DNA of 64,000 bases. It comes from Akkermansia muciniphila. GTDB lineage: Bacteria > Verrucomicrobiota > Verrucomicrobiia > Verrucomicrobiales > Akkermansiaceae. The notes beneath the pieces are model-generated. The model was given only the letters and a program-made list of their open reading frames with translations. It made no database searches and was not told the DNA's origin. Positions 61,417-64,000 of this stretch are shown here, in pieces (the first letter of the stretch is position 1; each line of letters opens with the position of its first letter). Both the position numbers and the translations under genes were made by a program. The stretch lies in NCBI GenBank assembly GCA_945888515.1, contig CAMDAD010000007.1:62001-126000 (forward strand). Reading direction: 5' to 3'.

Positions 61417-62259
61417 ATGGGAATTTTCGATAGACCACGTCTCCGTCCTCAGGAAAAACGCGACGATATGCCCGAGGGCATGTGGACCAAGTGTCCGTCC
61501 TGTGAGGCCATGCTGCACCAGTTAGACCTCAAGCAAAATCTCAACGTCTGCCCGCCCTGTGGCCATCATTTCCTTTTCGGTTCGCGCGATCGCATCGCTA
61601 ATCTGGCCGATGAAGGCAGCTTTGAGGAACTGGACGCTGACCTCATCTCCGCCAATCCACTCGGTTTCGCGAAATATCCGGAAAAAATCGAGCAACAACG
61701 CCTTTCTTCCGAGCTCAACGACGCGGTCGTCACCGGACGCCTCAGCATCGAGGGCAAACCCGCTGTGATCGCGGTCATGGATTTCAAGTTTTTCGCTGGC
61801 TCGATGGGATCGGTGGTCGGTGAAAAAATCACGCGTGCGATCGAACTCGCCACGGCCGAAAAGCGCGGCATCATTATCATTTCCGCCTCCTCTGGCGCAC
61901 GCATGCAGGAAGGCATGCTTTCGCTTATGCAAATGGCAAAGACCTGTGGCGCCCTTGCTCTTCATGGCGAAGCTGGCATGCCCTACATTTCGGTGATGAC
62001 ACACCCGACCACTGGCGGAGTCACTGCTTCTTTTGCCACCATCGGCGATGTGAATCTCGCTGAGCCAAAGTGCATGATCGGATTCGCAGGCCCACGTGTG
62101 GTTAAGGAAACCACCCACCAGAACCTGCCGCCCGGTTTCCAAACGGCGGAGTTTATGATGGAGCACGGCCTGATCGATGGTATCGTTGCCCGCAAAGATC
62201 TGCGCCATAAGCTAGGCATCCTTCTCGGCTACTTGCTGACCTCTTCCACCCACCCATGA
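61417..62259 (+). CDS. accD: Acetyl-CoA carboxylase carboxyltransferase beta subunit
   Basis: 280 residues. The zinc ribbon 'KCPSCEAML...NVCPPCGHHF' begins the protein. 'DALGFAKYPEK'-type region follows as 'NPLGFAKYPEKI', with 'VIAVMDFKFFAGSMGSVVGEKITRAIELA', 'ISASSGARMQEGMLSLMQMAKT', and 'SVMTHPTTGGVTASFATIGDVNLAEPKCMIGFAGPRVV'. It transfers the carboxyl group from biotin to acetyl-CoA, starting fatty-acid synthesis. It overlaps folC by 4 nt (ATGA), a classic accD-folC pairing. Confidence 0.96.
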   Translation: MGIFDRPRLRPQEKRDDMPEGMWTKCPSCEAMLHQLDLKQNLNVCPPCGHHFLFGSRDRIANLADEGSFEELDADLISANPLGFAKYPEKIEQQRLSSELNDAVVTGRLSIEGKPAVIAVMDFKFFAGSMGSVVGEKITRAIELATAEKRGIIIISASSGARMQEGMLSLMQMAKTCGALALHGEAGMPYISVMTHPTTGGVTASFATIGDVNLAEPKCMIGFAGPRVVKETTHQNLPPGFQTAEFMMEHGLIDGIVARKDLRHKLGILLGYLLTSSTHP

Positions 62260-63476
62260 CCTACCACGAGGCGATCCACTGGTTGTTTTCCACGCAACTG
62301 TTTGGCATCAAGCTTGGACTCGATGGTCCGCGTGAATTGTTGCGACGCTACCTGGCCTACCCAGCTCGTGGCGTGAAGGTCATCCACGTCGCGGGCACGA
62401 ATGGCAAGGGCTCCACTTGTGCTTTTATCGATGCCGTCGCCCGCGCCTCCGGCTATCGGACTGGGCTTTTTACCTCACCTCACCTCATCGATTACCGCGA
62501 GCGCATCAAGGTCGCAGGGGCAGAAATTTCCGAGGAAGACTGCACCCGCCACCTGACCGAACTACGCGAGCTGTGCGAATCTCTGGAGACGCATCCTACG
62601 TTTTTTGAAATCACGCTGGCACTGGCCATGCGTTATTTTGCGGAGAAGGAATGCGAGCTCATCGTTCTGGAAACGGGCATGGGTGGTCGGCTCGATGCCA
62701 CCACTGCCGTGCCTGCGGACGTCGCAGTGATCACTCCCATCGGCCTCGATCACATACAGTGGCTCGGTGACACCATCGCCGCCATCGCTGCAGAAAAAGC
62801 CGGTATCATCTGCGCGGAGAAGCCTGTCATTTCCGCACCGCAGGAACCAGATGCCGCCCGCGTGATCGCCGAGCAGGCCAATGAAATGCGCGCGCCGCTG
62901 ACGGTCGTCACGGAGGCATTGTGCGGCTATGCGCTATCGCTGATTGGCACACATCAGCCTTGGAATGCGGCAGTCGCCCTCGCCGCACTGCACGCGGCGG
63001 AAATTCCCTTACGCTACGATGCCGTGCAATACGGCTTATCCAACACGAACTGGCCCGGCCGTTTCGAGGTGATCCAGCGCTCACCACATACCATGATTCT
63101 GGATGGCGCGCACAATCCCCATGCTGCCAATGTGTTAGTGGAAACTTGGCAACAGCAATACCCAAAACAATCCGCCACCTTAATCTTCTCCGCAGTGGCC
63201 TCGAAAGACGTGCGCGGAGTACTAGAACGGCTCGCGCCCCTCGCCTGTCGCATTTTGCTCTGCCCCGTGAATAGCCCCCGCGCCCTTAGCCATGCGGAGT
63301 TGTTAGAAGCCATACCCACCGGCAAATCCTACGTGGAAACCCACGACTCTTTGGAGCAAGCAATCGCCGCTGCCCAAACGCATGAAGACCCCATTCTCAT
63401 CGCCGGCAGTCTCTACCTCGTCGGTCAGGCCAGGGCGCACTTGTTAGGCAACACCTATCAACCGAGCGCGCAGTGA
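62256..63476 (+). CDS. folC: Folylpolyglutamate synthase / dihydrofolate synthase
   Basis: 406 residues. 'GVKVIHVAGTNGKGSTCAFIDAVARASGYRTGLFTSPHLIDYRERI' holds the ATP P-loop. 'LIVLETGMGGRLDATTAV', 'ITPIGLDHIQWLGDTIAAIAAEKAGII' and 'TMILDGAHNPHAANVLVETW' are Mur-ligase-family signatures of FolC. It adds glutamates to folates. It overlaps accD by 4 nt and is the last gene of the operon. Confidence 0.96.
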   Translation: MTYHEAIHWLFSTQLFGIKLGLDGPRELLRRYLAYPARGVKVIHVAGTNGKGSTCAFIDAVARASGYRTGLFTSPHLIDYRERIKVAGAEISEEDCTRHLTELRELCESLETHPTFFEITLALAMRYFAEKECELIVLETGMGGRLDATTAVPADVAVITPIGLDHIQWLGDTIAAIAAEKAGIICAEKPVISAPQEPDAARVIAEQANEMRAPLTVVTEALCGYALSLIGTHQPWNAAVALAALHAAEIPLRYDAVQYGLSNTNWPGRFEVIQRSPHTMILDGAHNPHAANVLVETWQQQYPKQSATLIFSAVASKDVRGVLERLAPLACRILLCPVNSPRALSHAELLEAIPTGKSYVETHDSLEQAIAAAQTHEDPILIAGSLYLVGQARAHLLGNTYQPSAQ

Positions 63477-63551
63477 GCTATGAATGAACGAAACAAGCAT
63501 GGCTTTGTTAGTTTCACAGACTAGAAATTATCTCACATCCGTGGATTGAGT

Positions 63552-64000
63552 CTATGTTCCGACTGATACCCGTAGATCACGCATACTCCAGAGCACACCT
63601 CTGGCCTCTTTTGCTGTTCCTTTCATCGCCCGCGCTCCATCATGGCGCTTTGCTGAGAAACGTTCCCGTGCACTGGCGAATGCTTCGTTGACAAACGCCT
63701 TGCTGCCAATCACTGCCCCCGCCGTGAAATACCTCACGCGATAGCAGAGAATCGCAGCCATGTTGAGTTCTTGATAGACCGTATCATTGTCATCGAACTT
63801 CACCGCATTCGGACCGGGCTTTTCTCGCGGAATGCGAGATTGTTGCGTCACAGCCTGCAAGCGCTTGCTTTTCGCCACAGCCACTTCATCACTTGCCGCG
63901 ACACTCTTGCGTTCGATCGCTAGGCCTAGCAGCTTTCGATACATCTTCGCCACATCCCTCCATTTTTCCGACTCAAAGCCCACGCCCTTGTGCCCCAGGA
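63552..64000 (-). CDS. REP-associated tyrosine transposase (RAYT), 3' part, cut by window end
   Basis: The frame remains open to the window end on the minus strand (residues 'LGHKGVGFESEKW' continue past 63983), so the N-terminus lies outside. The visible C-terminal ~148 residues match RAYT/Y1_Tnp-like proteins of Verrucomicrobiota: 'CYRVRYFTAGAVIGSKAFVNEAFASARERFSAKRHDGARAMKG' and the final 'VLWSMRDLRVSVGT'. The HUH motif and catalytic tyrosine would be in the missing part. RAYTs move REP palindromes; one such palindrome lies at 48.1 kb. Whether this copy is intact cannot be judged. Confidence 0.8.
   Translation of the reverse strand, partial: LGHKGVGFESEKWRDVAKMYRKLLGLAIERKSVAASDEVAVAKSKRLQAVTQQSRIPREKPGPNAVKFDDNDTVYQELNMAAILCYRVRYFTAGAVIGSKAFVNEAFASARERFSAKRHDGARAMKGTAKEARGVLWSMRDLRVSVGT

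Noticed and set aside
1..64000. Excess of the pentamer GTTAG/CTAAC
   Set aside because: My rough count of about 90 is no higher than chance for a pentamer in 64 kb; only the longer TTGTTAGA form stands out.

Overview
The window looks like a chromosomal segment of a Gram-negative bacterium of the Verrucomicrobiota (PVC group). Outer-membrane biogenesis lipoproteins (BamD-like, LptE-like), a BtuB receptor and the muropeptide ligase Mpl indicate a diderm with peptidoglycan. SHD1 domains, a DUF1080 protein, formylglycine-generating-enzyme (FGE) folds on a pseudokinase and on a giant exoprotein, and a RAYT-type transposase are typical of this phylum. This placement is inferred from gene content, not from a marker gene. 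Two tRNA genes (Phe, Lys) are present, neither encoding its CCA end. There is no rRNA and no CRISPR array.

Layout. 0.2-3.7 kb: an ArsR-type repressor with a CoA-disulfide reductase/rhodanese, then a membrane pseudokinase-FGE protein. 3.7-6.6 kb: a tightly overlapping minus-strand operon (XRE-like HTH, MnmC(o)-like oxidase, MnmM-like methyltransferase, RibD), which looks like a split wobble-uridine modification pathway. 7-19.7 kb: GH20 hexosaminidase, L,D-transpeptidase, Kbl, tRNA-Phe, YgfZ, an SHD1/aspartyl-protease pair, YmdB, MiaA and a pair of secreted proteins of unknown function.

19.7-30.4 kb is the accessory region: a decayed sirtuin, a decayed IS30 transposase, a small membrane ORF, a truncated beta-helix protein, a three-repeat Cys/His protein, an 1857-residue multidomain exoprotein, and a hipBA locus with an intact antitoxin, duplicated operators and a hipA reduced to 109 codons.

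30.6-51 kb is mostly housekeeping: tRNA-Lys with terminator, mpl, a HAD phosphatase, a Rep/UvrD helicase, proC-bamD-lptE-rsmI-TIM barrel operon, an S9 peptidase, DUF1080, and a sulfur block (metX and a CymR-like Rrf2 regulator divergent from cysE), then pgk-tpiA. 51-64 kb: YebC, a transglutaminase with a fused ATP-grasp/Alpha-E protein, a TPR-peroxiredoxin hybrid, a cobalamin riboswitch ahead of btuB, comF, accD-folC, and a RAYT transposase cut by the window end.

The most interesting items are the mnmC(o)/mnmM overlap operon, the single-chain tandem retropepsin, the 28-residue-period Cys/His repeat protein, the decayed hipBA with paired operators, the ATP-grasp/Alpha-E/transglutaminase locus, and an apparent excess of the octamer TTGTTAGA.
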